This document shows positions 16,953 through 27,216 of a stretch of 64,000 nt of DNA, piece after piece. The DNA lies in contig JACPFV010000025.1 of assembly GCA_016182805.1 (NCBI GenBank), positions 24,553-88,552 of the forward strand, read 5' to 3'. The notes under the pieces were generated by a model, which was not told where the DNA came from, did not search any database, and worked only from the letters and a program-made list of their open reading frames with translations. The position numbers and the translations under genes are program-made. Position 1 is the stretch's first letter, and every line of letters starts with the position of its first letter. Source of the DNA: Gammaproteobacteria bacterium (GTDB taxonomy: Bacteria > Pseudomonadota > Gammaproteobacteria > Nevskiales > Nevskiaceae).

Positions 16953-18517
16953 ACACTCCACCGAGAATTTACGGGTTCCGGGGCGGCCTGCACCTGCCCG
17001 GGCACAAGGAGGAGTCCACCCGCACGCCGATCCGGCCCGCGCCCGTGCCGCCGGTACTGGTGCTGCCGCTGCAACAGCACATCGGGGCGCCGGCCAAGCC
17101 GGTGGTGAAGGTCGGCGACCGCGTGCTGCGTGGCCAGACCGTCGCCGCCGCCGAGGGCTACGTTTCCGCGTACATCCACGCCAGCAGCTCCGGCACCGTG
17201 GCGGCGATCGAGGACCGCCCCATCGCGCATCCCTCCGGCCTGTCCGGCCCCTGCCTGGCGATCCGCACCGACGGGCTGGACGAAGCGTTGGCGCAACCCG
17301 AATGGGAGCCCTGCGCGGACTGCACCAAGCTCGATCCGGCGGAGCTGCGGGCGCGCGTGCGCCGCGCCGGCATCGTCGGCCTGGGCGGCGCGGCGTTTCC
17401 GTCCTTCATCAAGCTCAATCCGGGCCGGCCGGTGGACACGCTGGTGATAAACGGCGCGGAATGCGAGCCGTACATCACCTGCGACCAGTTGCTGATGGCC
17501 GAGCGCGCGGACGAGATCGTCGCCGGCGCGCGCGCGATCCTGCACGCGGTCGGCGCGCAGCGCTGCCTGTTCGGCGTGGAGGACAACAAGCCGGATGCGA
17601 TCGGCGCCCTGCGCGCGGCGGCGCAGGCCGATCCGCGCATCGAGATCGCGGTGGTGCCGACGCGCTACCCGCAGGGCGGCGAGAAGCAGCTGATCCAGGC
17701 GCTCACCGGGCGCGAAGTGCCCAGCGTCGGCCTGCCGCTGGACATCGGCATCGTCTGCCACAACCCCGGCACCGCGCGCGCGGTGTGGCGCGCGATCCGC
17801 TACGCCGAGCCGCTGACCGCGCGCGTCGTCACCGTGACCGGCGGCGGCATCCGCGCGCCGCAGAACTTCGAGGCGCGCATCGGCACGCCGATCGCGTTCC
17901 TGATCGAGCAGGCGGGCGGCACCGTGGGCGAAACCGCAGCGCCGATCATGGGCGGCCCGATGATGGGCTTCTCCCTGCGCTCCACCGACGTGCCGATGGT
18001 CAAGGCCACCAACTGCGTGCTGGTGCTGCCGCGCGCGGAGGTGCGCGACCCGGCGCCGGCGATGCCCTGCATCCGCTGCGGCGCCTGCGTGGAGGTCTGC
18101 CCGATCGGCCTGTTGCCGCAGCAGCTCTACTGGTTCGCGCGCGGGCGCGAATTCGAGAAGGCCGAGGCCCATCACCTGTTCGACTGCATCGAATGCGGCT
18201 GCTGCGCGCAGGTCTGCCCCAGCCACATCCCGCTGGTGCAGTACTACCGCTACGCCAAGACCGAGATCTGGGCCGAGGAGCGCGAGAAGCGCAAGGCCGA
18301 CGAGGCGCGCGAACGCTTCGAGGCGCGCCAGGCGCGGCTGGAGCGCGAGGAACGGGCGAAGGAGGAGGCGCGGCGCAAGAAGAAGGAGGCGCTGGCGGCG
18401 AGGACCGCGGCTCCCAAGAGCGTTCCCGCTCCCCTTGTGGGAGAGGGACAGGGAGAGGGGGCGGCGGCACCCCCTACCCCTAACCCCCTCCCACAAGGGG
18501 AGGGGGAAGCCCGATGA
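16949..18517 (+). CDS. rsxC: Electron transport complex subunit RsxC (RnfC)
   Basis: A 522-residue NADH-side subunit. The GGxxxPxHK-type N-terminus ([15 protein letters not shown]) is followed by an NADH/FMN-binding core with [13 protein letters not shown] and [11 protein letters not shown], then two 4Fe-4S motifs [12 protein letters not shown] (about residue 374) and [12 protein letters not shown] (about residue 413). The start at 16949 overlaps the rsxB stop; the longer upstream frame is a shadow of rsxB. After the clusters comes a charged Glu/Arg/Lys/Ala coiled-coil tail, as in other gammaproteobacterial RsxC. Here the last ~28 residues are encoded by an inserted palindromic repeat. rsxD begins inside the final codons (ATGA overlap). 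Confidence 0.95.
   Translation: MNTPPRIYGFRGGLHLPGHKEESTRTPIRPAPVPPVLVLPLQQHIGAPAKPVVKVGDRVLRGQTVAAAEGYVSAYIHASSSGTVAAIEDRPIAHPSGLSGPCLAIRTDGLDEALAQPEWEPCADCTKLDPAELRARVRRAGIVGLGGAAFPSFIKLNPGRPVDTLVINGAECEPYITCDQLLMAERADEIVAGARAILHAVGAQRCLFGVEDNKPDAIGALRAAAQADPRIEIAVVPTRYPQGGEKQLIQALTGREVPSVGLPLDIGIVCHNPGTARAVWRAIRYAEPLTARVVTVTGGGIRAPQNFEARIGTPIAFLIEQAGGTVGETAAPIMGGPMMGFSLRSTDVPMVKATNCVLVLPRAEVRDPAPAMPCIRCGACVEVCPIGLLPQQLYWFARGREFEKAEAHHLFDCIECGCCAQVCPSHIPLVQYYRYAKTEIWAEEREKRKADEARERFEARQARLEREERAKEEARRKKKEALAARTAAPKSVPAPLVGEGQGEGAAAPPTPNPLPQGEGEAR
18429..18506 (+). repeat. Palindromic repeat forming the rsxC 3' end and the rsxD ribosome-binding site
   Basis: Left arm 18429-18447 and right arm 18484-18502 are inverted copies matching at 18 of 19 positions, with a 36-base purine/pyrimidine-rich centre. 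The frame encodes [10 protein letters not shown] and [12 protein letters not shown], typical translations of this repeat type. The right arm continues as GGAGGGGG (18499-18506), seven bases before the rsxD ATG, so the repeat provides the rsxD Shine-Dalgarno, and stem formation would hide part of it. Confidence 0.75.
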
Positions 18518-19491
18518 ACGTGAAATCGTCCCCGCACCTCGCCGTGCAGCCGACCGTCGCGCAGGTCATGCGCGACGTGCTGCTGGCGCTGATTCCCGGC
18601 GTCGCGGCCTATGTGCTGTTCTTCGGCCCCGGCGTACTGCTCAACCTGGCGCTCGCCGCGGCAAGCTGCCTGGCCTTCGAGGCGGCGGCGCTGCGCCTGC
18701 GCGGCAAGCCGCTGCGACCGTTTCTCGGCGACCTCAGCGCGCTGCTCACCGGCGCGCTGCTCGCCCTGGCGCTGCCGCCGGGCGCGCCCTGGTGGCTGGT
18801 CGCGACCGGCTGTTTCTTCGCCATGGTGCTGGGCAAGCACCTGTTCGGCGGGCTGGGCTACAACCCGTTCAACCCGGCGATGGTCGGCTTCGTGGTGCTG
18901 CTGATCTCGTTTCCGCTGGAAATGACGCGCTGGCCGGGGCCGCAGCCCTTGTGGGACGCGGCGACCGACGCCCTCAGCTCGGCGACGCCGCTGGACCACG
19001 TGCGCACCCAGCTCGGCCTCGGCCGCACACTGGCGGAGATCGGCGGCGACGCGCCGCTGGGCTGGCTGGCCGGGCGCGGCTGGGAATGGGTGAGCCTGGG
19101 CTATCTCGCCGGCGGCCTGTGGCTGCTGGCGCGCCGGACGATCCGCTGGCAGATCCCGGCCGGCGTGCTGGGCGGGCTGTTCCTGACCGCGCTGGCGTTC
19201 TGGGCGGCGGACGGCGACCGCTACGCCTCGCCGCCGTTCCACCTGCTGTCCGGCGCGGCGATGCTGGGCGCGTTCTTCATCGCCACCGACCCGGTCACGG
19301 CTGCGACGACGCCGCGCGGGCGCCTGCTCTACGGGCTGGGCATCGGCGTGCTGACCTACGCGATCCGCACCTGGGGCAACTACCCGGATGCGATCGCCTT
19401 CGCCGTGCTGCTGCTCAACATCTGCGCACCGACCATCGACCGGTACACGCAGCCGCGCGTCTACGGCCACCGGCCGCGGCAGGAACCGTGA
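18514..19491 (+). CDS. rsxD: Electron transport complex subunit RsxD (RnfD)
   Basis: A 325-residue membrane subunit homologous to NqrB, with about nine to ten helices. The segment [14 protein letters not shown] (about residues 151-164) holds the S-A-T site whose threonine carries covalently bound FMN in characterised Rnf[16 protein letters not shown] and [14 protein letters not shown] are conserved membrane segments near the flavin and quinone-like sites. It overlaps rsxC upstream (ATGA) and rsxG downstream (GTGA). Its ribosome-binding site lies in a palindromic repeat at the end of rsxC, an unusual dependency that could modulate its translation. Confidence 0.95.
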   Translation: MNVKSSPHLAVQPTVAQVMRDVLLALIPGVAAYVLFFGPGVLLNLALAAASCLAFEAAALRLRGKPLRPFLGDLSALLTGALLALALPPGAPWWLVATGCFFAMVLGKHLFGGLGYNPFNPAMVGFVVLLISFPLEMTRWPGPQPLWDAATDALSSATPLDHVRTQLGLGRTLAEIGGDAPLGWLAGRGWEWVSLGYLAGGLWLLARRTIRWQIPAGVLGGLFLTALAFWAADGDRYASPPFHLLSGAAMLGAFFIATDPVTAATTPRGRLLYGLGIGVLTYAIRTWGNYPDAIAFAVLLLNICAPTIDRYTQPRVYGHRPRQEP

Positions 19492-20126
19492 ACGAAGCGG
19501 CCCGCGCCATGCTCCAGTCCGCGCGCGTGCTGACCGCGTTCGCGCTCGCCGCCGGCCCCCTGCTGGCCGGCGCCTACCCCGCCACGCGCGACGACATCGC
19601 GCGTGCGGAGAAGCAGCGCCTGGTCTCGCAGCTCAACGCGCTGGTGCCGGCTCCGCTCTACGACAACGACCTCATCGCCGACGTGCGCACGGTGCGGGCG
19701 CCCGACCGCCTCGGCCGGCCGGCGAGCCTGGTCTACCGTGCGCGCAAGGCCGGCCGGCCGGTCGCGGCGATCTTCGAGGCGACGGCGCCGGACGGCTACA
19801 GCGGGCCGATCCGCCTGCTGGTCGGGGTCAAGGCGGACGGCAGCGTCGCCGGCGTGCGCGTGATCGCGCACAAGGAAACGCCCGGCCTGGGCGACAGGAT
19901 CGACCTGAACATCTCCGACTGGATCCTGAGGTTCGCCGGCAAGTCCCTGACCGCGCCGGACCCCGCCCGCTGGGCGGTGAAGAAGGACGGCGGCGTCTTC
20001 GACCAGTTTTCCGGCGCGACTGTCACGCCGCGCGCCGTCGTCAAGTCGGTGAAGAACGCGCTGCTGTACTTCGAGCAGAACCGCGACGCGCTGTTCGCGC
20101 CCGACGCCGCCACCGCCACGCCATGA
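19488..20126 (+). CDS. rsxG: Electron transport complex subunit RsxG (RnfG)
   Basis: A 212-residue periplasmic flavoprotein subunit with an N-terminal membrane anchor (about residues 8-27). The covalent-FMN site is in [13 protein letters not shown], where the threonine of SGAT bears FMN through a phosphoester bond in the family. The start is GTG 19488 overlapping the rsxD stop; an in-frame ATG at 19509 is an alternative that would still keep the anchor. rsxE follows by an ATGA overlap. [13 protein letters not shown] is another conserved family segment. The longer frame reaching back to 18435 is the wrong frame of rsxD and was discarded. Confidence 0.94.
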   Translation: MNEAARAMLQSARVLTAFALAAGPLLAGAYPATRDDIARAEKQRLVSQLNALVPAPLYDNDLIADVRTVRAPDRLGRPASLVYRARKAGRPVAAIFEATAPDGYSGPIRLLVGVKADGSVAGVRVIAHKETPGLGDRIDLNISDWILRFAGKSLTAPDPARWAVKKDGGVFDQFSGATVTPRAVVKSVKNALLYFEQNRDALFAPDAATATP

Positions 20127-20815
20127 CCATGACGCCCTACGCCAAGATCGCCCGCGACGGCCTGTGGAACAACAATCCCGGTTTCGTGCAGCTGCTGGGC
20201 CTGTGCCCGCTGCTGGCGACCAGCAGCAACGTGGTCAACGGCCTGTCGCTGGGGCTGGCCACGCTGTTCGTGCTGACCTGCTCGAACGCGGCGGTGTCGG
20301 CGATCCGCGCCTACACCCGGCCGGAGATCCGCATCCCGATCTACGTCATGGCGATCGCGGCGCTGGTGACGGTGGTCGAGCTGTTCATGAACGCCTATCT
20401 GCACGGGCTGTACGAGATCCTCGGCATCTTCCTGCCGATCATCACCACCAACTGCGTCCTCATCGGCCGCGCCGAGGCTTTCGCCGCGAAGAACCCGCTG
20501 CCGCGCGCCGCCTTCGACGGCTTGATGATGGGCCTGGGCTTCACGCTGGCGCTGGCGACTTTGGGCGGGCTGCGCGAAGTGCTGGCGCAGGGCACGCTGG
20601 GCAGCGGCGCGCACCTGCTGCTGGGCGAGCCCTTCCGCGGCGCGCATCTGACGGTGATCCCCGAGTACCGCGGCCTGCTGCTGGCGGCGCTGCCACCCGG
20701 CGCCTTCATCGGCCTGGGCCTGCTGGTCGCGCTCAAGAACAGCATCGACGCCCGCCTGAAGGCGCGTGCGCTGCAGGCGCAGCCGATAGCGCAATCGTCG
20801 CCGCAGGCGATATGA
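20123..20815 (+). CDS. rsxE: Electron transport complex subunit RsxE (RnfE)
   Basis: A 230-residue integral membrane subunit related to RsxA and NqrD, with about six helices. The [13 protein letters not shown] segment near residue 25 carries the membrane cysteine, mirroring [12 protein letters not shown] in RsxA. The inverted-topology pair RsxA/RsxE is thought to hold the intramembrane cluster (family knowledge). ATG 20123 overlaps the rsxG stop; ATG 20129 is a second possibility. It ends the rsx operon proper. A TATGAT box with a GC-rich discriminator overlaps its last codons (20811-20816) and may drive the next small gene. Confidence 0.94.
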   Translation: MTMTPYAKIARDGLWNNNPGFVQLLGLCPLLATSSNVVNGLSLGLATLFVLTCSNAAVSAIRAYTRPEIRIPIYVMAIAALVTVVELFMNAYLHGLYEILGIFLPIITTNCVLIGRAEAFAAKNPLPRAAFDGLMMGLGFTLALATLGGLREVLAQGTLGSGAHLLLGEPFRGAHLTVIPEYRGLLLAALPPGAFIGLGLLVALKNSIDARLKARALQAQPIAQSSPQAI

Positions 20816-20843
20816 TCCGGCGCGTGTTTCCGAGGGCGACTCC

Positions 20844-21167
20844 ATGCACCGCGTGCTTGTCTTGACGGCTGGACTGATCGCGGCGCCGTTCGCCAGGGCC
20901 GCCACCGAGGGCGACATCCGGCAAGCTTTTTCCAAAGCAATGCAGCCCGTGCCGTTTGCGGTGCACTACGGCAGCTGCGGCCGAGCGCCCGCCGCGATCG
21001 AATACCAGGAAGACTCCCTCGCCGGCCTGGGTTTTGCCGCGCTCGGAGCGGCCGCCGGCGCCCTGGTCGAGAGTGAAGCAAGCTCCGCACGCTGCGACGG
21101 CAACGTGGACGCCGGACAGATTCCGGAGATTCGCGTTTACAACGACGGTTCGCGCCAGGTCGAATGA
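20844..21167 (+). CDS. Small secreted protein of unknown function between rsxE and nth
   Basis: A 107-residue protein with a signal peptide (MHRVLVLTAGLIAAPFARA, cleavage near residue 19). The mature part contains two cysteines (SCGRAP, ARCDGN) that could form a disulfide, and an Ala/Gly-rich LAGLGFAALGAAAGALVES stretch. I do not recognise a family. It is probably a genuine gene: a signal sequence is present, a Shine-Dalgarno-like GAGGG precedes it, and its stop overlaps the nth ATG (ATGA), suggesting translational coupling with the DNA repair enzyme. A TATGAT box lies about 30 bases upstream. A periplasmic role related to the Rsx complex is possible but unsupported. Confidence 0.65.
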   Translation: MHRVLVLTAGLIAAPFARAATEGDIRQAFSKAMQPVPFAVHYGSCGRAPAAIEYQEDSLAGLGFAALGAAAGALVESEASSARCDGNVDAGQIPEIRVYNDGSRQVE

Positions 21168-21796
21168 ACCCCGCCAAGCGGCGCGCGATCTACGCGCGCC
21201 TGCAAGCGGGCAACCCGCATCCCACCACCGAGCTGCGCTACCGGACGCCGTTCGAGCTGCTGGTCGCGGTGGTGCTGTCCGCGCAGGCGACGGACGTGGG
21301 CGTCAACAAGGCCACCGCCAGGCTGTTCCCGGTCGCGAACACGCCCGAAGCGATCCTCAAGCTCGGCGAAAGCGGCCTCAAGGAATACGTCAAGACCATC
21401 GGCCTGTTCAACGGCAAGGCCCGGAACATCCTGGCGCTGTCGCGCATCCTGGTCGACCGGCACGGCGGCCAGGTGCCGCGGTCGCGTGGGGCCCTGGAGG
21501 CGCTGCCCGGCGTCGGCCGCAAGACCGCAAACGTGGTGCTGAACACCGCCTTCGGGGAGCCGACCATCGCGGTCGACACGCATATCTTCCGCGTCGCCAA
21601 CCGCACCGGCCTGGCGCCCGGCAAGACCGTGCGCGAGGTCGAGGACAAGCTGGTGAAGTCAACGCCGGACGAGTTCAAGAAGGACGCGCACCACTGGCTG
21701 ATCCTGCACGGCCGCTACGTGTGCAAGGCGCGCCGGCCGGAGTGCGGCCGCTGTCCGATCTACGATCTCTGCGAGTTCAAGTCCAAGACCGCCTGA
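21164..21796 (+). CDS. nth: Endonuclease III
   Basis: A 210-residue base-excision-repair DNA glycosylase/AP lyase for oxidised pyrimidines. The helix-hairpin-helix ALPGVGRKTANVVLN includes the catalytic lysine, and the catalytic aspartate is in IAVDTHIFRVANR. The C-terminal 4Fe-4S loop is intact with C-X6-C-X2-C-X5-C spacing in the segment from VCKARRPECG to CPIYDLC. Length matches E. coli Nth (211). It lies downstream of the rsx operon as in many gammaproteobacteria, here with one small secreted protein gene in between and overlapping. Confidence 0.96.
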   Translation: MNPAKRRAIYARLQAGNPHPTTELRYRTPFELLVAVVLSAQATDVGVNKATARLFPVANTPEAILKLGESGLKEYVKTIGLFNGKARNILALSRILVDRHGGQVPRSRGALEALPGVGRKTANVVLNTAFGEPTIAVDTHIFRVANRTGLAPGKTVREVEDKLVKSTPDEFKKDAHHWLILHGRYVCKARRPECGRCPIYDLCEFKSKTA

Positions 21797-21809
21797 GGCG
21801 GCCGCCGGC

Positions 21810-22355
21810 TCACAGGTCGAGCGCGGTGGAAATTTCCGTCTGCGAGGGCGCGATGCCGATCCAGTACCGGCCGACCGCCTGCGCGAACGATTCGAATCGT
21901 CCGGTGTGCGAGCCGAGTTCGTTCGCCAGCACCGCGCCGTTGTCGAGGACGTAGCGGGCTCCGTCCGGCGCCGCGACCAGCACGGAGACGTGGCAGCTGT
22001 CGCCGGCCTGCACGTAGCGCGGGCAGGAGTACACCCTCTCCGCCCGGTAGTCCCGGTAGGACGCCAGCTGCCGGACGACCTCGGCCGCGTGCTCCTCGCA
22101 ATCGGCGCGCGCGGGCAAGGCGTCCAGCACCTGGCGGTTGAGCGCGCCCAGGAATCCCTCAACGCCGAAATTGACGGTCGCGCAGTGCTGCACGGCCCGC
22201 GGCGTCACGCCGCCGAACAGGCAGGGATTGCCGGACGGCGCGGCGCCGCCGCGGTAGGCGAGCTGCTCTTCCTCCGTGGGCTCCAGGCCGGCGCACGCCG
22301 ACATCAGGGGCACGAGCGCCGTAACCGCCAGCAATCGGAAGGATCGGGGATGCAT
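21810..22355 (-). CDS. Hypothetical lipoprotein
   Basis: A 181-residue protein with a signal peptide and lipobox LMSAC near residue 21, so it is probably anchored by Lgt to a membrane. The mature part has several cysteines (NPCLFG, QHCATV, ADCEEH, YSCPRY, DSCHVS), enough for disulfides in the periplasm. I do not recognise the family. ATG 22355 was preferred to ATG 22361 because GGAG lies 8 nt before the former and only 2 nt before the latter. It is convergent with nth, 13 bases apart. The 207 bases to the next start (22356-22562) hold the divergent promoters, but I could not identify them confidently. Confidence 0.7.
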   Translation of the reverse strand: MHPRSFRLLAVTALVPLMSACAGLEPTEEEQLAYRGGAAPSGNPCLFGGVTPRAVQHCATVNFGVEGFLGALNRQVLDALPARADCEEHAAEVVRQLASYRDYRAERVYSCPRYVQAGDSCHVSVLVAAPDGARYVLDNGAVLANELGSHTGRFESFAQAVGRYWIGIAPSQTEISTALDL

Positions 22356-22562
22356 GTCCATTGCTCCGCACTAGGTTGTCCGAATCCTAGGCGGGCCGTG
22401 CGGCGTGCGGCGGATCATCACGTGTTTTTGTCTATGGGGAGACGAACCCATGGTGTCGAATCCCGCACGGTTCCGGCGCGCGCCGGCCCGCGCGGCGCGA
22501 CGAGCGGCAGACGAACGGCGCGCCCGGCTACACTTACGCACCCTTTGCCACTGCCGTTCACC

Positions 22563-23705
22563 ATGACCGACACAGCCTCAGAACTCGAACTGTTCCGCGA
22601 CAACGTCCGGCGCTTCCTGGAAGAAAACGTCCAGCCGCATTACGACCAGTGGGAGAAAGCCGGCATCACGCCGCGCAAGCTCTGGAACCGGCTCGGCGAG
22701 GCGGGACTGCTGTGCGTCGACGCGCCGGCCGAGTACGGCGGCATCGGCGCGCCGTTCGAGTTTTCCTGCGTGGGGCTGGAGGAAGTCGGCCGCATGGGCT
22801 TCGGCGCGCTGGCGGCGAACCTCGCGGTGCATTCCGACATCGTGTGCCCGTACATCGCGCACCTGGGCACCGAGGAGCAGAAGAAGAAATACATCCCCAA
22901 GCTGGTGTCCGGCGAAATGGTCGGTGCCATCGCCATGACCGAGCCGGGCGCGGGCTCCGACCTGCAGGGCATCAAGACCGCCGCCACGCCGGACGGCAGC
23001 GGCTATCGCATCAACGGCCAGAAGACCTTCATCACCAACGGCCAGCACGCCGACGTGATCGTCACGTTCACCAAGACCGATCCGAAGGCCGGCGCCAAGG
23101 GCACGACGCTGTTCCTGATCGAGGCGGCGATGCCGGGCTTTGCGCGCGGCCGCAACCTGGACAAGATCGGCCAGCACTGCGGCGACACTTCCGAGCTGTT
23201 CTTCAGCGACGTGCGCGTGCCCGCCTCCGCGATCCTCGGCCGCCCCGGCAACGGCTTCGGCCACCTGATCGACGAGCTGCCGCGCGAGCGCCTGACGCTG
23301 GCGGTGCACGCCGTCACCAGCGCCGAGGGCGCGCTGGCGCTGACGCTGGACTACGTGCGCAACCGCAAGGCCTTCGGCCAGCCCATCGCCGGCTTCCAGA
23401 ACACGCGCTTCGAGCTGGCCGCGATCAAGACCGACATCGAGGTGACGAAGGCCTTCACCAAGCACTGCGCCGCGCTGTACGCGCAGGGCAAGCTGGACGT
23501 GCCGACCGCCGCGATGGTCAAGCTGGCGACGACGGAGATGCAGTTCCGCGTCGCCGACCGCTGCCTGCAATTGTTCGGCGGCTACGGCTACATGACCGAG
23601 TACCCGATCTCGCGCTTCTTTGCCGACGCGCGCGTGCAGCGCATCTACGGCGGCACCTCCGAGATCATGAAGGAAGTGATCGCGCGCTCGCTGGTCGGGA
23701 GATAG
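22563..23705 (+). CDS. Acyl-CoA dehydrogenase
   Basis: A 380-residue FAD-dependent acyl-CoA dehydrogenase catalysing the first step of beta-oxidation or branched-chain acyl-CoA breakdown. Recognisable features are the N-terminal helical domain, AIAMTEPGAGSDLQGI (flavin region), the KTFITNG loop and the C-terminal QLFGGYGYMTEYPI and YGGTSEIMKE. YGGT has Gly where the medium-chain enzymes have the catalytic Glu. The base is therefore probably in the helix-G DELPRERL segment, as in the long-chain and isovaleryl types. The start at 22563 fits the family length; the open frame upstream is not protein-like. The exact chain-length specificity is uncertain. Confidence 0.92.
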   Translation: MTDTASELELFRDNVRRFLEENVQPHYDQWEKAGITPRKLWNRLGEAGLLCVDAPAEYGGIGAPFEFSCVGLEEVGRMGFGALAANLAVHSDIVCPYIAHLGTEEQKKKYIPKLVSGEMVGAIAMTEPGAGSDLQGIKTAATPDGSGYRINGQKTFITNGQHADVIVTFTKTDPKAGAKGTTLFLIEAAMPGFARGRNLDKIGQHCGDTSELFFSDVRVPASAILGRPGNGFGHLIDELPRERLTLAVHAVTSAEGALALTLDYVRNRKAFGQPIAGFQNTRFELAAIKTDIEVTKAFTKHCAALYAQGKLDVPTAAMVKLATTEMQFRVADRCLQLFGGYGYMTEYPISRFFADARVQRIYGGTSEIMKEVIARSLVGR

Positions 23706-23716
23706 CTCCCGCCGGC

Positions 23717-24961
23717 TTATTCCACTTCGCCGTAGCCGCCCTGGCTGCGGCGAACCTGGAAGCCGGCGTCCTGCAAGTCGGCAATGATCTGGTGCGCATG
23801 GGCTTCGTCCTGCGCTTCCACCAGCATTTCCAGCGTCGCCTGCTTGGCGTGGATGCCGCCGAGGCGCTCGTGGTGCACCTGGATGATGTTGCCGCCGGAC
23901 TCGCCGACGCGACCGGCGACGCGCGCCAGGAATCCGGGGCGGTCCTCGATGTCGATGGACAGGCTGATGAGCCGCGATTCGTGCACCAGCTGGCGCATCA
24001 GCACCGAGGCCAGCAGGCGCGTGTCGATGTTGCCGCCGCTGATGACCAGGCCGACCTTGCGCCCGGCGAACTTCGCCGGGTCGGAAAGCAGCGCCGCCAG
24101 CCCGGCGGCGCCGGCGCCCTCGGGCACGACCTTCTCGACGTTGACCAGCAGGCCGATCGCGCGCTCGATCGCCGGCTCCTCCACGCGCACCAGCTCGTCG
24201 ACCAGCGCGCGGATCACCGCCAGCGTCTGCCGGCCGATGTACTTGACCGCGATGCCTTCGGCGATGGTCGGGCCGCCTTTGACCAGGTTCAGGTCGCCCT
24301 GGATCGCCGCGTACGCGGAGGGATAGCCCGCGGATTCGACGCCGACGATGCGGATGTCCGGCTTGAGCGCCTTGGCCGTCACAGCGATTCCCGCGATCAG
24401 GCCGCCGCCGCCGACCGGCACGACCAGCGTGTCGAGCGCCGGCGCGTCCTCCAGCATCTCCAGCGCGATGGTGCCCTGGCCGGCGATGACCAGCGGATCG
24501 TCGAAGGGGTGGACCAGCGTCATGCCGCGCTTGCCGACCAGCTCTTCCTCCAGGAAGGCCTGCGCGTCCGCCAGGGTCTCGCCGTGCAGGATCACTTCGC
24601 CGCCCAGCTCGCGCGTGTTCTTGACCTTGGTGAACGGGGTGTTCTTGGGCATCACGATGACGCTCTTGATGCCCAGGCGCGTCGCGTGGTAAGCCACGCC
24701 CTGCGCGTGGTTGCCGGCCGACATGGCGCAGACGCCGGCCTTGCGCTCGGCCTCGGTGAGCTTCGCCAGCTTGTTGAGCGCGCCGCGCTCCTTGAACGAG
24801 GCGGTGAACTGGAAGTTCTCGAACTTGATCCAGACGTCGGTGCCGGTCAGCTTGGACAGCACGCGCGAGCGCGTGCAGGGCGTGCGCACGATCTGCCCGG
24901 CCAGCGTGCGGGCGGCATCCTGGATGTCTTCGAATCGGACCGGCAGTTGCGTCATTTTCAT
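23717..24961 (-). CDS. ilvA: Threonine ammonia-lyase with ACT-like domain
   Basis: A 414-residue PLP enzyme deaminating threonine to 2-oxobutanoate. The Schiff-base lysine is K57 in TASFKERGA, and the phosphate-binding loop is VPVGGGGLI. A C-terminal ACT domain (from about residue 335, SLSIDIEDRPGFLARVAG) suggests allosteric control. The length and single ACT-like domain resemble the shorter, TdcB/IlvA-like type rather than the 500-residue biosynthetic IlvA, so the symbol is tentative. ATG 24961 overlaps the upstream DUF4124 gene stop (ATGA). ATG 24955 has better spacing from GGTGGG and may be the true start. Convergent with the acyl-CoA dehydrogenase gene. Confidence 0.88.
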   Translation of the reverse strand: MKMTQLPVRFEDIQDAARTLAGQIVRTPCTRSRVLSKLTGTDVWIKFENFQFTASFKERGALNKLAKLTEAERKAGVCAMSAGNHAQGVAYHATRLGIKSVIVMPKNTPFTKVKNTRELGGEVILHGETLADAQAFLEEELVGKRGMTLVHPFDDPLVIAGQGTIALEMLEDAPALDTLVVPVGGGGLIAGIAVTAKALKPDIRIVGVESAGYPSAYAAIQGDLNLVKGGPTIAEGIAVKYIGRQTLAVIRALVDELVRVEEPAIERAIGLLVNVEKVVPEGAGAAGLAALLSDPAKFAGRKVGLVISGGNIDTRLLASVLMRQLVHESRLISLSIDIEDRPGFLARVAGRVGESGGNIIQVHHERLGGIHAKQATLEMLVEAQDEAHAHQIIADLQDAGFQVRRSQGGYGEVE

Positions 24962-25458
24962 TTCCCACCCTGGCGGCGCGTACTGTGCACCTCGCCGCCG
25001 CGAAACTGGACCGTGCGGACGGCGCCGCCGTCACGGTAGGTCCATCGTTCCCACACCACCCCGTCGCGCTCCTCGCGCGTGATTTCCGCCGGCTCGCCCC
25101 AGGCGCTGCGCACGTCGCCGGCGTCCATGCCTTTCACGACCTTGCCGGCGATGCGCGCATGCCGCAGCGCCTCGTCGCGCTCCTTGCGCGCGCGGTGCGC
25201 CTCGGCCCACTCGGCATCGGCACGGTCGCGCGCCTGACGTTCGCGCTCGATGCGCCGGTCGTACTCGCGCGCCCGCTCGCGCTCGTCCTGACCGCGCGGC
25301 ACCACCGTCGGCGCGGGCAAAGCCTGCGGCGGCGCGCCGGCCGCGCACGGCCGGTCGGTATACGTCACCTTTCCCTGGGATTCGCAGCGATACACCTCGG
25401 CGCTTGCCGAGGTCGAGATCGACAGCAGCAATGCGACGATACGGCCGGCGCCGGCCAT
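24958..25458 (-). CDS. DUF4124 domain protein, exported
   Basis: A 166-residue protein with a signal peptide (about residues 1-20), then the DUF4124 hallmark AEVYRCESQGKVTYTDRPC. A long Arg/Glu-rich helical segment (about residues 55-105) is followed by a C-terminal piece GMDAGDVRSAWGEPAEITRE that resembles SmpA/OmlA-like outer-membrane lipoprotein motifs. The function is unknown; DUF4124 proteins are periplasmic. It is translationally coupled to the threonine ammonia-lyase gene downstream. A TATAAT on the minus strand at 25492-25497 is well placed as its -10 box, giving a leader of about 28 bases. Confidence 0.8.
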   Translation of the reverse strand: MAGAGRIVALLLSISTSASAEVYRCESQGKVTYTDRPCAAGAPPQALPAPTVVPRGQDERERAREYDRRIERERQARDRADAEWAEAHRARKERDEALRHARIAGKVVKGMDAGDVRSAWGEPAEITREERDGVVWERWTYRDGGAVRTVQFRGGEVHSTRRQGGK

Positions 25459-25491
25459 GGCGTTCTCCTCCCTTGTTCTTATCGCGGCGCA

Positions 25492-25517
25492 TTATAAGGG
25501 CGCGAGACCGGTATAAT
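25492..25517. promoter_or_regulatory. Divergent -10 boxes for the DUF4124 gene (-) and ettA (+)
   Basis: Two exact TATAAT boxes face apart: one on the minus strand (ATTATA, 25492-25497) and one on the plus strand (25512-25517), the latter followed by TCGCG. The polymerase sites overlap, so the two promoters may compete. No good -35 hexamers are seen. Confidence 0.55.
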
Positions 25518-25551
25518 TCGCGATTCGTTTTCGCCCCCCTGTTGCGACTCC

Positions 25552-27216
<1,665 letters not shown>

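Noticed and set aside
14921..18496. 1191-codon minus-strand frame opposite metG and rsxABC
   Set aside because: Antisense shadow of five conserved genes; no recognisable domain.
22418..22603. 61-codon minus-strand frame upstream of the acyl-CoA dehydrogenase gene
   Set aside because: It overlaps the dehydrogenase start and the divergent promoter region; no signal, domain or ribosome-binding site.
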